Shown here: positions 6,462 to 13,134 of the stretch, piece after piece
How the letters are laid out: each line of letters opens with the position of its first letter
How positions within the stretch are numbered: the stretch's first letter is position 1
Assembly (NCBI GenBank): GCA_003696465.1
Contig: RFHG01000415.1
Location: 1 to 13,134, forward strand
Direction: 5' to 3'
Origin: Gammaproteobacteria bacterium
GTDB taxonomy: Bacteria > Pseudomonadota > Gammaproteobacteria > J044
DNA length: 13,134 nt
Translations under genes and position numbers: made by a program
The notes under the pieces: generated by a model
What the model was told of the DNA's origin: nothing
Databases searched by the model: none
Seen by the model: only the letters and a program-made list of their open reading frames with translations

Positions 6462-7223
6462 TCAGTGCACGTCCTTCCAGTACTCCTTCTTGAGGAAGTA
6501 GGCGAGGACGAAGAACACGGCCAGGAACAGCAGGACGTACACGCCCAGCTTCATGCGCTCGAGCTTGACCGGCTCGCCCATGTAGACCAGGAAGTTCACC
6601 AGGTCACGCACGGCCTTGTCGTACTCGGGGCCGGTCATGGTACCCGGCTGGACCATTTCGAAGCCAACGATGCGATGATGCTTGTTGCCTTCGTGATCCT
6701 CGTACTCCTCGATCTTGGCCTTCTGCAGCCCCTGCAGTTTCCACAGCACATGCGGCATGCCGACATTGTGGAACACCGCATTGTTGACGCCGGTGGGGCG
6801 CGAGTCGTCGAGGTAGAACGTGCGCAGGTAGGTGTACAGCCAGTCGGCTCCACGTACCCGGGCCTCCAGGGTGAGGTCGGGAATCTTGGTACCGAAGGCC
6901 TCCTTGGCGTACTTCTCGCGCATCGCGTTTTTCATCAGGGTGCCGATCTTCACCTTGTCACCGTTTTCGTCGGTGACGAAGATCAGGTCCTGCTTGGCAA
7001 TGTCCTCGGGGATGCCGAGATCCTTCGCCACGCGGTTGTAGCGCATGTAGCGCATGGAATGGCAACCCATGCAGTAGTTGACGAACATCTTGGCGCCCCG
7101 CTGCAGGGAGTCCTTGTTCTCAAGGTCCACATCGGCCTTGTCCAGCGGGTACCCGCCATGGCCGCTCGCCAGCACGACGGGCGCAAGCCCCAGAAGAATG
7201 GCAATCAGAATCAGCTTTTTCAT
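6462..7223 (-). CDS. petC: Cytochrome c1 of the bc1 complex
   Basis: Cytochrome c1 passes electrons from the Rieske centre to a soluble cytochrome c in the periplasm. The 253-residue protein has a Sec signal peptide (1-20, LASG), haem-binding CMGCH at 51-55, the likely axial Met156 in HNVGMPH, and a C-terminal membrane anchor (about 226-245) that ends LKKEYWKDVH. The conserved VNYCMGCHSMRYMRYNR and ADWLYTYLRTFYLD regions are clear. The start overlaps the petB stop (ATGA), so the two are translationally coupled. A terminator follows. Confidence 0.97.
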   Translation of the reverse strand: MKKLILIAILLGLAPVVLASGHGGYPLDKADVDLENKDSLQRGAKMFVNYCMGCHSMRYMRYNRVAKDLGIPEDIAKQDLIFVTDENGDKVKIGTLMKNAMREKYAKEAFGTKIPDLTLEARVRGADWLYTYLRTFYLDDSRPTGVNNAVFHNVGMPHVLWKLQGLQKAKIEEYEDHEGNKHHRIVGFEMVQPGTMTGPEYDKAVRDLVNFLVYMGEPVKLERMKLGVYVLLFLAVFFVLAYFLKKEYWKDVH

Positions 7224-8449
7224 TTCATCGTCACCCTTTCCGGTACGGGTTTGGTCTTCTCGTTCTTGCTGATGAAGAACAGCGCCACGAAGAAGCCGAA
7301 GTAGATCACGGCGAAGATGCGCGCGAACATGGTCAGCACCGGCGTGGCCGGCTGCATGCCGAGCCAGCCCAGCGCCAGGAAGCTGATCACGAACAGCGTC
7401 AGGATCACCTTGTAGGCCGCGGAGCGGTAGCGGATGGAGCGCACCGGGTTGCGATCGATCCAGGGCAGGAAGAACAGCACCGCGATCGCCGCGAACATGG
7501 CCACCACGCCGAGGAACTTGTCAGGTACCGCACGCAGGATGGCGTAGTACGGGGTGAAGTACCAGACGGGCGCGATGTGCTCCGGCGTCTTCAGCGGGTC
7601 GGCCGGAATGAAGTTGGCGTGCTCGAGGAAGTAGCCGCCCATCTCCGGGATGTAGAACACCACCACGCTGAAGAACATCAGGAAGACCACCACGCCGACA
7701 ATGTCCTTGACGGTGTAATACGGGTGGAACGGGATGCCGTCCAGCGGGACGCCGTTTTCGTCCTTCAGCTTCTTGATGTCGACACCATCGGGGTTGTTCG
7801 AACCCACCTCGTGCAGGGCGATGATATGCGCAACGACGAGCGCGATCAGCACCAGCGGCACGGCGATGACATGGAAGGCGAAGAAGCGGTTCAGGGTGGC
7901 ATCGGAGATGACATAGTCACCACGAATCCACAGCGCCAGGTCGTCCCCCACCACCGGGATGGCACCAAACAGCGAGATGATCACCTGTGCACCCCAGTAC
8001 GACATCTGGCCCCAGGGCAGGAGGTACCCCATGAAGGCCTCGGCCATGAGCGCCAGATAGACGAACATGCCGAAGATCCAGATCAGTTCGCGCGGGGTCT
8101 TGTAGGAGCCGTACATCAGCCCGCGGAACATGTGCAGGTAGACCACGATGAAGAAGGCCGATGCACCGGTGGAGTGCATGTAGCGGATCAGCCAGCCCCA
8201 GTTGACATCGCGCATGATGTACTCGACGGAGGCAAAGGCGAGCCCGGCGTCCGGCTTGTAGTTCATGGTCAGGAAGATGCCGGTAACGATCTGGATCACC
8301 AGTACCAGAAGGGCCAGCGAGCCGAAGAAGTACCAGAAGTTGAAGTTCTTCGGCGCATAGTACTTGGACAGATGTTCTTCCCACATCTTGGTCAGCGGGA
8401 AGCGGGCATCGATCCAGGCCAGGAAGTTGGTCATCGTCTTGCCCATCAT
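7220..8449 (-). CDS. petB: Cytochrome b of the bc1 complex
   Basis: Cytochrome b oxidises quinol at the Qo site and reduces quinone at Qi. The 409-residue protein has eight predicted helices. Haem ligands are visible as H92 and H106 in the first pair and H193 and H208 in the second pair. The spacing is 13 residues in the first pair and 14 in the second. The Qo motif is PVWY at 294-297 (usually PEWY). The start at 8449 overlaps the petA stop as ATGA, and GAGGAG lies 5 bases upstream. In-frame ATG codons also occur at 8446 and 8434. The gene lies between petA and petC in the standard order. Confidence 0.97.
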   Translation of the reverse strand: MMGKTMTNFLAWIDARFPLTKMWEEHLSKYYAPKNFNFWYFFGSLALLVLVIQIVTGIFLTMNYKPDAGLAFASVEYIMRDVNWGWLIRYMHSTGASAFFIVVYLHMFRGLMYGSYKTPRELIWIFGMFVYLALMAEAFMGYLLPWGQMSYWGAQVIISLFGAIPVVGDDLALWIRGDYVISDATLNRFFAFHVIAVPLVLIALVVAHIIALHEVGSNNPDGVDIKKLKDENGVPLDGIPFHPYYTVKDIVGVVVFLMFFSVVVFYIPEMGGYFLEHANFIPADPLKTPEHIAPVWYFTPYYAILRAVPDKFLGVVAMFAAIAVLFFLPWIDRNPVRSIRYRSAAYKVILTLFVISFLALGWLGMQPATPVLTMFARIFAVIYFGFFVALFFISKNEKTKPVPERVTMK

Positions 8450-9042
8450 GCATTCTCCTCTTGATCGACCCCGATCAGGATACGGGTGTCACTGAGGTAC
8501 TTGTGCGGCGGAATCGGCAGGTTGAGCGGCGCCGGCACCCCCTGATAAACGCGCGCGGCCAGGTCATAGCGGGATCCGTGGCAGGGGCAGAAGAAACCGC
8601 CCTTCCACTCCGGACCCAGGTCGGCCGGGGCCACATCCGGACGATAGGTCGGCGCACAGCCAAGGTGGGTGCAGATGCCGATGACCACCAGGTTTTCCGG
8701 CTTGATGGAGCGATGCTCGTTCTTGCAGTACGGCGGCTGGTCGGATTCTTCCGACTTGGGGTCGCGCAACTGGTCATCAAGCTCGGGCAGGGTCTTGAGC
8801 ATCTCTTCGGTACGCCGCACGACCCAGACCGGCTTGCCGCGCCACTGGAAGGTCACCATCTGACCGGGCTCGATACCACTGATGTCCGCTTCCACGGGGG
8901 CACCGGCCGAGCGTGCCCGGGCACTGGGCAGCATCGAAGAGACAAAGGGCACGGCCACCGCAACGGCCCCGGCGCCGCCCACCACGCTGGTGGCGGCCAC
9001 GAGGAAGCGGCGACGGCTCTTGTCCACGCCATCATTTGCCAT
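8446..9042 (-). CDS. petA: Rieske iron-sulfur subunit of the bc1 complex
   Basis: This is the ubiquinol-cytochrome c reductase Rieske protein, 198 residues. SRRRFLVAATSVVGGAGAVAVAVPF (9-33) is a Tat-type signal-anchor. The [2Fe-2S] motifs are CTHLGC at 124-129 and CPCHGS at 152-157; by family homology C124, H126, C152 and H155 are ligands and C129-C154 the disulfide. PLNLPIPPHKYL near the C-terminus is also typical. The SD is GGAG, 8 bases before the ATG. It is the first gene of petABC. A palindrome lies upstream, at 9114-9133. Confidence 0.97.
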   Translation of the reverse strand: MANDGVDKSRRRFLVAATSVVGGAGAVAVAVPFVSSMLPSARARSAGAPVEADISGIEPGQMVTFQWRGKPVWVVRRTEEMLKTLPELDDQLRDPKSEESDQPPYCKNEHRSIKPENLVVIGICTHLGCAPTYRPDVAPADLGPEWKGGFFCPCHGSRYDLAARVYQGVPAPLNLPIPPHKYLSDTRILIGVDQEENA

Positions 9043-9232
9043 AGGTTTTTCTCCCCAATCGACTGAAACTCGTGATCGCCCGCCCTGGCCTCGAGTGCTC
9101 CCTGCCTGCCAGCATATTAGAAGAGTCTAAAATACCGGCACCGAAATTGTGCGCTAGTATCCAACAACTGGCCCTTCATTTCCAGCCTACACGCGGGTTT
9201 TTTGTCCCCGCTTCCCGTTATTTCCGAGTGAC
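9043..9232 (-). other. ybgI-petA intergenic region (190 bases)
   Basis: This region holds the palindrome at 9114-9133, a petA promoter that I cannot place confidently (no good -35 with TAATAT or TATTTT), and the petA SD near 9051-9054. A short stem GCGGG/CCCGC (9193-9211) has no T-tract in the minus-strand direction. I see no terminator for ybgI and no small gene. Confidence 0.5.
9114..9133. promoter_or_regulatory. Imperfect palindrome upstream of petA, like the one at 12740
   Basis: ATATTAGA-AGAG-TCTAAAAT: the arms match at 7 of 8 pairs. It lies 72 bases upstream of petA in the 190-base petA/ybgI gap, next to AT-rich sequence (TAATAT on the minus strand) that could serve as -10. Its sequence is close to the perfect palindrome at 12740-12759. 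A protein-binding operator is the likely reading. Confidence 0.5.
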
Positions 9233-9982
9233 TTACACGGGATTGTCGATATCGATGAAGTGATGTTCGAGGCCAAAACGGCTCGCCAGGTGCTCGCCCA
9301 GCGCCTGCACCCCGTATCGTTCGGTGGCATGATGACCGCAGGCCAGATAATGGATCCCGCGCTCGCGGGCCACATGCACCGTCTGTTCGGAAATCTCGCC
9401 GCTGATGAAGGCATCCAGGCCGGCGTCGGCGGCACGATCGATCCATGACTGGGCAGCACCGGTACACCAGCCGATACGCTCGACCGGATGACTGCCACCG
9501 GGGATGACCAGGGGCGCCCGGCCAAGCGCTGATTGCACCCGTTCGGCAAGCGCCTCCAGCGCGATTCCCCCTTCGACCCGGCCATGCCAGCCGATGCCCT
9601 CCTCGTCCAGCCGCCCCTCCGGGATGAAGTCCAGGAGACGCCCCAGGCAGGCGTTGTTGCCCAGTTCCGGATGGGCATCGAGTGGCAGATGATAGGCCAG
9701 CAGGGACATCCCGGCCTCGATGAGGCGCCGGATCCGACGCCCCTTCATGCCGCTGATCGGTTCCGGTTCGCCCTTCCAGAAGAAACCGTGATGGACCAGC
9801 AGCAGGTCCGCCCCCTGCTCGGCCGCGGCATCGATCAGGGCCTGACAGGCCGTGACGCCGCTGATGATCTTGCCGACCTCGGCCCTGCCCTCGACCTGCA
9901 GTCCATTGGGGCAGTAGTCCCTGAAGGCGCCGGCATCCAGCAGCTCCTGACAATGCGTCACCAGTTCATTCAGTGCGACCAT
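9233..9982 (-). CDS. ybgI: Nif3-like dinuclear metal-centre protein YbgI
   Basis: This 249-residue protein belongs to the Nif3/YbgI (DUF34) family, a toroidal hexamer with a dinuclear metal site in each subunit; the physiological role is uncertain. Family motifs are DYCPNGLQVEG (22-32), LLLVHHGFFWKG (60-71; H64, H65), YHLPLDAHPELGNN (97-110; D102), SGEISEQ (194-200) and ACGHHATERYG (214-224; H217, E221). The length matches the bacterial form (~247 residues). The ATG at 9982 is 56 bases from the divergent degS-like gene. petA follows 190 bases downstream on the same strand; no clear terminator separates them. Confidence 0.95.
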   Translation of the reverse strand: MVALNELVTHCQELLDAGAFRDYCPNGLQVEGRAEVGKIISGVTACQALIDAAAEQGADLLLVHHGFFWKGEPEPISGMKGRRIRRLIEAGMSLLAYHLPLDAHPELGNNACLGRLLDFIPEGRLDEEGIGWHGRVEGGIALEALAERVQSALGRAPLVIPGGSHPVERIGWCTGAAQSWIDRAADAGLDAFISGEISEQTVHVARERGIHYLACGHHATERYGVQALGEHLASRFGLEHHFIDIDNPV

Positions 9983-10038
9983 GGATTACGCTCCAGCGCG
10001 GCCCATCGGGGCCGCCGACAATGTTAAAGTGTATGCCC

Positions 10039-11181
10039 ATGCGCAACCTCGTCCGCTATCTGCTCGAAAGCGCCGTGATCGGCATCGCCGTTGCGGTGGC
10101 CATTGTGCTGTTCTATCCGCAGTTGCTCAAGCGCGATGAGCGGGCCGTGGTCGAAGTGCACCATGCCCATCTCGACCGACGCGAACGCGCGCCGGCTTCC
10201 TATGCCGATGCCGTCTCCCGCGCCTCGCCGGCCGTGGTCAACATCTATACCCGCAAGCAGGTCGAGGACAGGGACACGCCGCTGGCCGAGGATCCCCTGT
10301 TCCAGCGCTATTTCGGCGGCACACCCGGCAAGGGAAAGCGTCGTCATGCCGAGCTGAGTCTCGGCTCCGGGGTACTGATCTCGCCGGAGGGCTACCTGCT
10401 CACCAATGACCATGTCGTGCGCCACGCCGACCGCATCCAGGTCCTGCTCGACGACGGGCGCAGGCTGCCGGCCGAACTGATCGGGCGCGACCGGGAGACC
10501 GATCTTGCGGTGCTGCGCATCCATGCGGACCACCTTCCAAGGCCTGCCGTGGTGGCACCGGGCCCGTTGCGGGTCGGCGACGTGGTGCTCGCCATCGGCA
10601 ACCCCTATGGCGTGGGCAAGACCGTGACCATGGGCATTGTCAGCGCCACCGGGCGCAGCCAGCTCGGCATCAACTCCATCGAGGACTTCATCCAGACCGA
10701 TGCCGCCATCAACCCCGGCAATTCCGGTGGTGCCCTGGTCAACGCGCTGGGGGAGCTGATCGGCATCAACTCGGCCATCTACAGCGAGAGTGGCGGCTCC
10801 CAGGGCATCGGCTTCGCCATTCCCATCAGCCTGGCCCAGGACGTGATGACCCAGATCATCGAGCACGGGCGGGTCATTCGCGGCTGGCTCGGGGTGGAAG
10901 GGCAGGATCTCACGCGCGAACTGGCGGAGTCCTTCGGGCTCAAGATCGACACCGGGGTCCTGATTGCCGGAGTGGTGAAGGATGGGCCGGCACATCGAGC
11001 CGGACTGCAGCCGGGTGACATCATCACCCGCCTCGACGGCAAGCCGGTGGCCAGCGCCCGCGAGGCCTTCAACCGCATTGCCCGCCTGTCCCCGGGGAGC
11101 ACGGTGCACATCGAGGGCCTGCGCGGCGGTCGCCCCTTCCGGGCCGATGCCGTGATCGCCGAGCGCCCACAGGCAGACTGA
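10039..11181 (+). CDS. DegS/AlgW-type trypsin-like serine protease
   Basis: This is an HtrA-family protease of 380 residues with one N-terminal membrane helix (about 9-26) and one C-terminal PDZ domain (about 280-375). The single PDZ and anchor point to DegS/AlgW, the periplasmic site-1 protease that cuts the anti-sigma factor RseA/MucA to release sigma-E. The catalytic triad is visible: H125 in LTNDHVV, D155 in RETDLAVL, S229 in NPGNSGGALVN. DegQ/DegP, by contrast, carry two PDZ domains and a cleavable signal. The start is uncertain: in-frame ATGs lie at 10021, 10033 and 10039 with only weak SD sequence; I took 10039, which puts the helix near the N-terminus. It is divergent from ybgI and convergent with mazG. 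Confidence 0.92.
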   Translation: MRNLVRYLLESAVIGIAVAVAIVLFYPQLLKRDERAVVEVHHAHLDRRERAPASYADAVSRASPAVVNIYTRKQVEDRDTPLAEDPLFQRYFGGTPGKGKRRHAELSLGSGVLISPEGYLLTNDHVVRHADRIQVLLDDGRRLPAELIGRDRETDLAVLRIHADHLPRPAVVAPGPLRVGDVVLAIGNPYGVGKTVTMGIVSATGRSQLGINSIEDFIQTDAAINPGNSGGALVNALGELIGINSAIYSESGGSQGIGFAIPISLAQDVMTQIIEHGRVIRGWLGVEGQDLTRELAESFGLKIDTGVLIAGVVKDGPAHRAGLQPGDIITRLDGKPVASAREAFNRIARLSPGSTVHIEGLRGGRPFRADAVIAERPQAD

Positions 11182-11193
11182 GCTGTACCCGGG

Positions 11194-12015
11194 CTACCCG
11201 CCCGCTCGGTCCGTTTCGGCCTCCTTGGCCTGCTGCCAGAGGCGCTCCATTTCTTCCAGCGAGCAGTCCTGTGGCCGCCGGCCACGGGCGGAACAGCCCT
11301 GCTCCACGCTGTGAAAACGGCGCACGAACTTGTCATTGGTGCCACGCAGGGCCGCCTCCGGATCGACCCCGAGATGGCGTGCCAGGTTGGCCACCGCAAA
11401 CAGCAAATCACCCAGTTCGTCCTGCAGCCGCTCGTGCGGGGCCCCTGCGCGCAGCTCATGCCGCAGCTCGCCGAGCTCTTCCTCGACCTTCTCCAGCACG
11501 GGCTCGGGCGCGTCCCAGTCGAAACCCACCGAGGCAGCACGCTTTTGCAGCTTCACGGCCCGCGTCAGGGCGGGCAGCCCACGCGTCACGCCATCCAGCA
11601 CACTGCCCGTGGACTCGCCACGGGCCTTGCGGCGGGCCTCCTTGTCGGCCTCCCATGCAGCCTGGCGGCCGGCCTCGTCCAGTTCCTGCCCGGCAAACAC
11701 ATGGGGATGACGGCGCTCCATCTTGTCGCTGATGGCCGCGACCACATCGGCAAAATCGAACAGCCCCTGCTCACGGGCGATCTGGCTGTAGAACACTACC
11801 TGCAGCAACAGGTCGCCCAGCTCGTCGCGCAGGTCTTCCCAGTCCTCGCGCGCAATGGCATCGGCCACTTCATAGGCCTCTTCCAGCGTATACGGGACAA
11901 TGCTGGCAAAGGTCTGCGCCCGATCCCACGGGCAACCCCGTTCCGGATCACGCAGGGTGGCCATGATCTCGAGCAGGCGCTCCATCGCCGGCCCGACTCC
12001 CGATTGCTCGCTCAT
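11194..12015 (-). CDS. mazG: Nucleoside triphosphate pyrophosphohydrolase MazG
   Basis: MazG hydrolyses NTPs to NMP and pyrophosphate and limits (p)ppGpp-related damage in some bacteria. The 273-residue protein has the two tandem MazG halves of the E. coli type. The first half has GCPWDRAQTFASIVPYTLEEAYEVADAI (27-54) and DELGDLLLQVVFYSQIA (64-80). The second has KVEEELGEL (176-184) and DELGDLLFAVANLARHLG (199-216). It follows yfaZ by 9 bases, so the two are probably one transcript. Its end converges on the DegS-like gene with 12 bases between the stops. Confidence 0.97.
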   Translation of the reverse strand: MSEQSGVGPAMERLLEIMATLRDPERGCPWDRAQTFASIVPYTLEEAYEVADAIAREDWEDLRDELGDLLLQVVFYSQIAREQGLFDFADVVAAISDKMERRHPHVFAGQELDEAGRQAAWEADKEARRKARGESTGSVLDGVTRGLPALTRAVKLQKRAASVGFDWDAPEPVLEKVEEELGELRHELRAGAPHERLQDELGDLLFAVANLARHLGVDPEAALRGTNDKFVRRFHSVEQGCSARGRRPQDCSLEEMERLWQQAKEAETDRAGG

Positions 12016-12024
12016 GGTACGGCG

Positions 12025-12594
12025 TCAGAAGACCAGCCGCACCCCCACATGGAAGCGGTCTTCGAGGTCATGATCCGGCAGCCCGGAAAGACCAATGGTC
12101 TCCTTGCGGTAGCCGACATAGCCGGTGGCGCTGGGCATGACCTCGATCTCATAGTCCACACCCCAGTCGAGCAGACTGTCGGCCTTGCCGAAGCTGGTGA
12201 TGTCTGGCGCATAGTACAGGCGACCGGCCAGCGCCATCGGCATCTTTGCCGGGATATGGAAGCGCCCCACACCACCCAGCGCAAGTGCCTGCACATTCTC
12301 GTTGGGTGTATCGAGGAAGGCAAAGTACCCGCGGATACCCAATCCGAAGCTGAAGGGCTGGTCACTGCTGGGTGCCCCTTCCACGCTCAGCCCTATATCG
12401 AGCTGATTGTCGCCATTGTCGTTGTGGAAGCCGCCAAAGCTCAGCCAGCCGCCACCATAGCCGATGGCCGCCGTATCGGTCCGATAGTTCGCCTGCAGGC
12501 TCTTGTTGCTGAGATAGAAATCAAGCTCACCGGCCTGAGCCAGGCCGGCTGCAAGGGCCAGCAGCCCTCCCGCCAGAATACGCTTCATGATCAT
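12025..12594 (-). CDS. yfaZ: YfaZ-family outer membrane protein
   Basis: This 189-residue protein belongs to the YfaZ family of predicted outer-membrane proteins of unknown function. It has a signal peptide (1-21; cleavage after AQA), and the mature part has the alternating polar/hydrophobic beta-strand pattern of a small barrel: NYRTDTAAIGYGGGWLSF, NQLDIGLSVEG, FSFGLGIRGYF, LALGGVGRF, GYVGYRKETIG. It ends in GVRLVF, a terminal Phe of the type recognised by the BAM complex. The ATG at 12594 has AGGAGG 4 bases upstream; the ATG at 12588 (MKRILAGG) is an alternative. It is followed by mazG and divergent from the SOR-like gene. Confidence 0.88.
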   Translation of the reverse strand: MIMKRILAGGLLALAAGLAQAGELDFYLSNKSLQANYRTDTAAIGYGGGWLSFGGFHNDNGDNQLDIGLSVEGAPSSDQPFSFGLGIRGYFAFLDTPNENVQALALGGVGRFHIPAKMPMALAGRLYYAPDITSFGKADSLLDWGVDYEIEVMPSATGYVGYRKETIGLSGLPDHDLEDRFHVGVRLVF

Positions 12595-12654
12595 GCTCCC
12601 TCCTCGGCTGAGTGCAATGCAGGCGAGTCTAGCACGAGCATCTTGTATGCGGGA

Positions 12655-12690
12655 GGGCCATGGACCACAGAATCTTGTGGTTCCAGGCCC
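12655..12690. repeat. Long imperfect hairpin between divergent genes
   Basis: GGGCC-A-TGGA-CCACA pairs with TGTGG-T-TCCA-GGCCC around a six-base loop: 14 base pairs with one bulge on each side. It lies between the yfaZ start and the promoter at 12717. There is no T-tract on either side, so it is not a normal terminator. It may be a binding site or part of a leader RNA. Confidence 0.5.
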
Positions 12691-12716
12691 AATACACAAA
12701 ATGCCGGGGGTAATAC

Positions 12717-12744
12717 TTGACTATTTTACTCAGGCATATATATT
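12717..12744 (+). promoter_or_regulatory. Sigma-70-like promoter of the ABM/SOR-like gene
   Basis: TTGACT (12717-12722) and TATATT (12739-12744) are 16 bases apart, a good -35/-10 pair. The start site would be near 12751, about 28 bases before the ATG at 12779. The -10 overlaps the palindrome at 12740-12759. Confidence 0.7.
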
Positions 12745-12759
12745 AGAGATGTCTAATAT
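12740..12759. promoter_or_regulatory. Perfect 20-base palindrome (likely repressor operator)
   Basis: ATATTAGA-GATG-TCTAATAT has perfect 8-base arms and a 4-base spacer. It covers the -10 and likely start site of the promoter at 12717, where a bound dimer would block RNA polymerase. A near copy lies upstream of petA (9114-9133). No regulator gene is visible in this window. Confidence 0.65.
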
Positions 12760-12778
12760 GAAATGGAGGTAGCACATC

Positions 12779-13134
12779 ATGAACCTGATCAAGAATTTCC
12801 CGCCCGATGGGGTGGTCACCATCAACCGCGTGATCCTCAAGCCCGAGTACACCGTGGACGACCTGCAGGAGCGGGTGGCCGAGCTGTGCGAGAACGTGAA
12901 GACCTATCATTCCGATACCGGCTTCATCGGCGGCTTCGTGGCACTCAACAGTGGCCAGGTCTCCAACGAGGGCTCGACCATCGGCCAGGCCGTGGAGAGC
13001 CCCCTGAAGGGGCGCGAGGCACTGATCGTGACCTTCTGGCGCAGCTTCGAGGACCACGAGGCATCGCACAAGTCCGACACCTTCCAGCCCCTGTTCAAGC
13101 GGGTGCTCGAGCTGTGCGAAAACGGCAACGAGGA
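12779..13134 (+). CDS. ABM-fold protein resembling the N-terminal half of sulfur oxygenase reductase (cut by window edge)
   Basis: The frame runs for 118 residues to the window edge without a stop. It starts MNLIKNFPPDGVVTINRVIL, and the dimeric alpha/beta-barrel (ABM-like) pattern follows: a first strand, helix 26-39, then TGFIGGF (47-53), strand ALIVTFW (81-87), and helix 89-113. The segment TFWRSFEDHEASH (85-97) resembles the SOR segment TFWKDWKDHEEMH, in which the two His are iron ligands (H86 and H90 in Acidianus ambivalens). Here they would be H93 and H97. The distance from the GF(I/V)G turn to the first His is 45 residues, against 47 in SOR. The third SOR ligand (Glu) would fall at or past the window edge. 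Other Cys are C37 and C113, not placed as in SOR. The SD is GGAGG, 9 bases before the ATG. It may be a short ABM enzyme or the front half of a longer SOR-like protein. Confidence 0.7.
   Translation, partial: MNLIKNFPPDGVVTINRVILKPEYTVDDLQERVAELCENVKTYHSDTGFIGGFVALNSGQVSNEGSTIGQAVESPLKGREALIVTFWRSFEDHEASHKSDTFQPLFKRVLELCENGNE

Noticed and set aside
9193..9211. GCGGG...CCCGC stem as ybgI terminator
   Set aside because: It has a 9-base loop and a five-base stem, with no T-tract on the minus strand after it.
10039..11181. DegP/DegQ identity for the protease
   Set aside because: There is only one PDZ domain and an uncleaved anchor-like helix, which favours DegS/AlgW.
11311..12720. 469-residue plus-strand open frame opposite mazG and yfaZ
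   Set aside because: It is antisense to two clear genes with strong motifs; long open frames opposite GC-rich genes are common.
1..13134. Mobile elements, CRISPR arrays, tRNA or rRNA genes
   Set aside because: No direct-repeat array, transposase or integrase frame, or tRNA-like cloverleaf was seen on reading through.

Overview
This 13.1 kb, GC-rich window looks like chromosomal DNA of a gammaproteobacterium. The evidence is the petABC-sspA-sspB order, SspB with a ClpX-binding tail, poly(A) polymerase I, YcgN, Hsp15, YfaZ and a DegS/AlgW-type protease. A Chromatiales or Ectothiorhodospiraceae-like sulfur oxidiser would fit, but no marker here proves the genus. There are no tRNAs, rRNAs, insertion sequences, phage genes or CRISPR arrays. 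Most of the window is ordinary core genome.

Layout. (1) Positions 1-3745, minus strand: a tightly coupled six-gene block, read from right to left. It encodes an unknown membrane-anchored protein, the YcgN cysteine-cluster protein, an FAD amine-oxidase-like protein, Hsp15, a Nudix hydrolase and PcnB (cut by the window edge). The first three junctions overlap by 4 bases and the last two have gaps of 3-4 bases. (2) Positions 3869-4784, plus strand: a two-gene unit with a 78-residue protein that resembles the joined terminal helices of flagellar rod/hook proteins, and a SprA-type putative metalloprotease (HERAH). (3) Positions 4795-9042, minus strand: petA-petB-petC (Rieske protein, cytochrome b, cytochrome c1 of the bc1 complex), then a strong terminator backed directly onto a new promoter, then sspA, sspB and a macrodomain protein. 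(4) Positions 9233-11181: ybgI (minus) divergent from a DegS-like serine protease (plus). (5) Positions 11194-12594, minus: yfaZ, then mazG. (6) Position 12779 to the end, plus: a single-domain ABM-fold protein cut by the window edge, whose TFW...DHExxH segment closely resembles the iron-binding segment of sulfur oxygenase reductase.

Most notable signals. An unusual AT-rich palindrome (ATATTAGA-N4-TCTAATAT) lies across the promoter of the ABM/SOR-like gene. A near-copy lies upstream of petA, which suggests one regulator controls both. The SOR-like reading frame at the right edge and the miniature flagellar-like protein paired with SprA are the best candidates for undescribed biology. All three rest on reading by eye and on memory of the families, not on searches.
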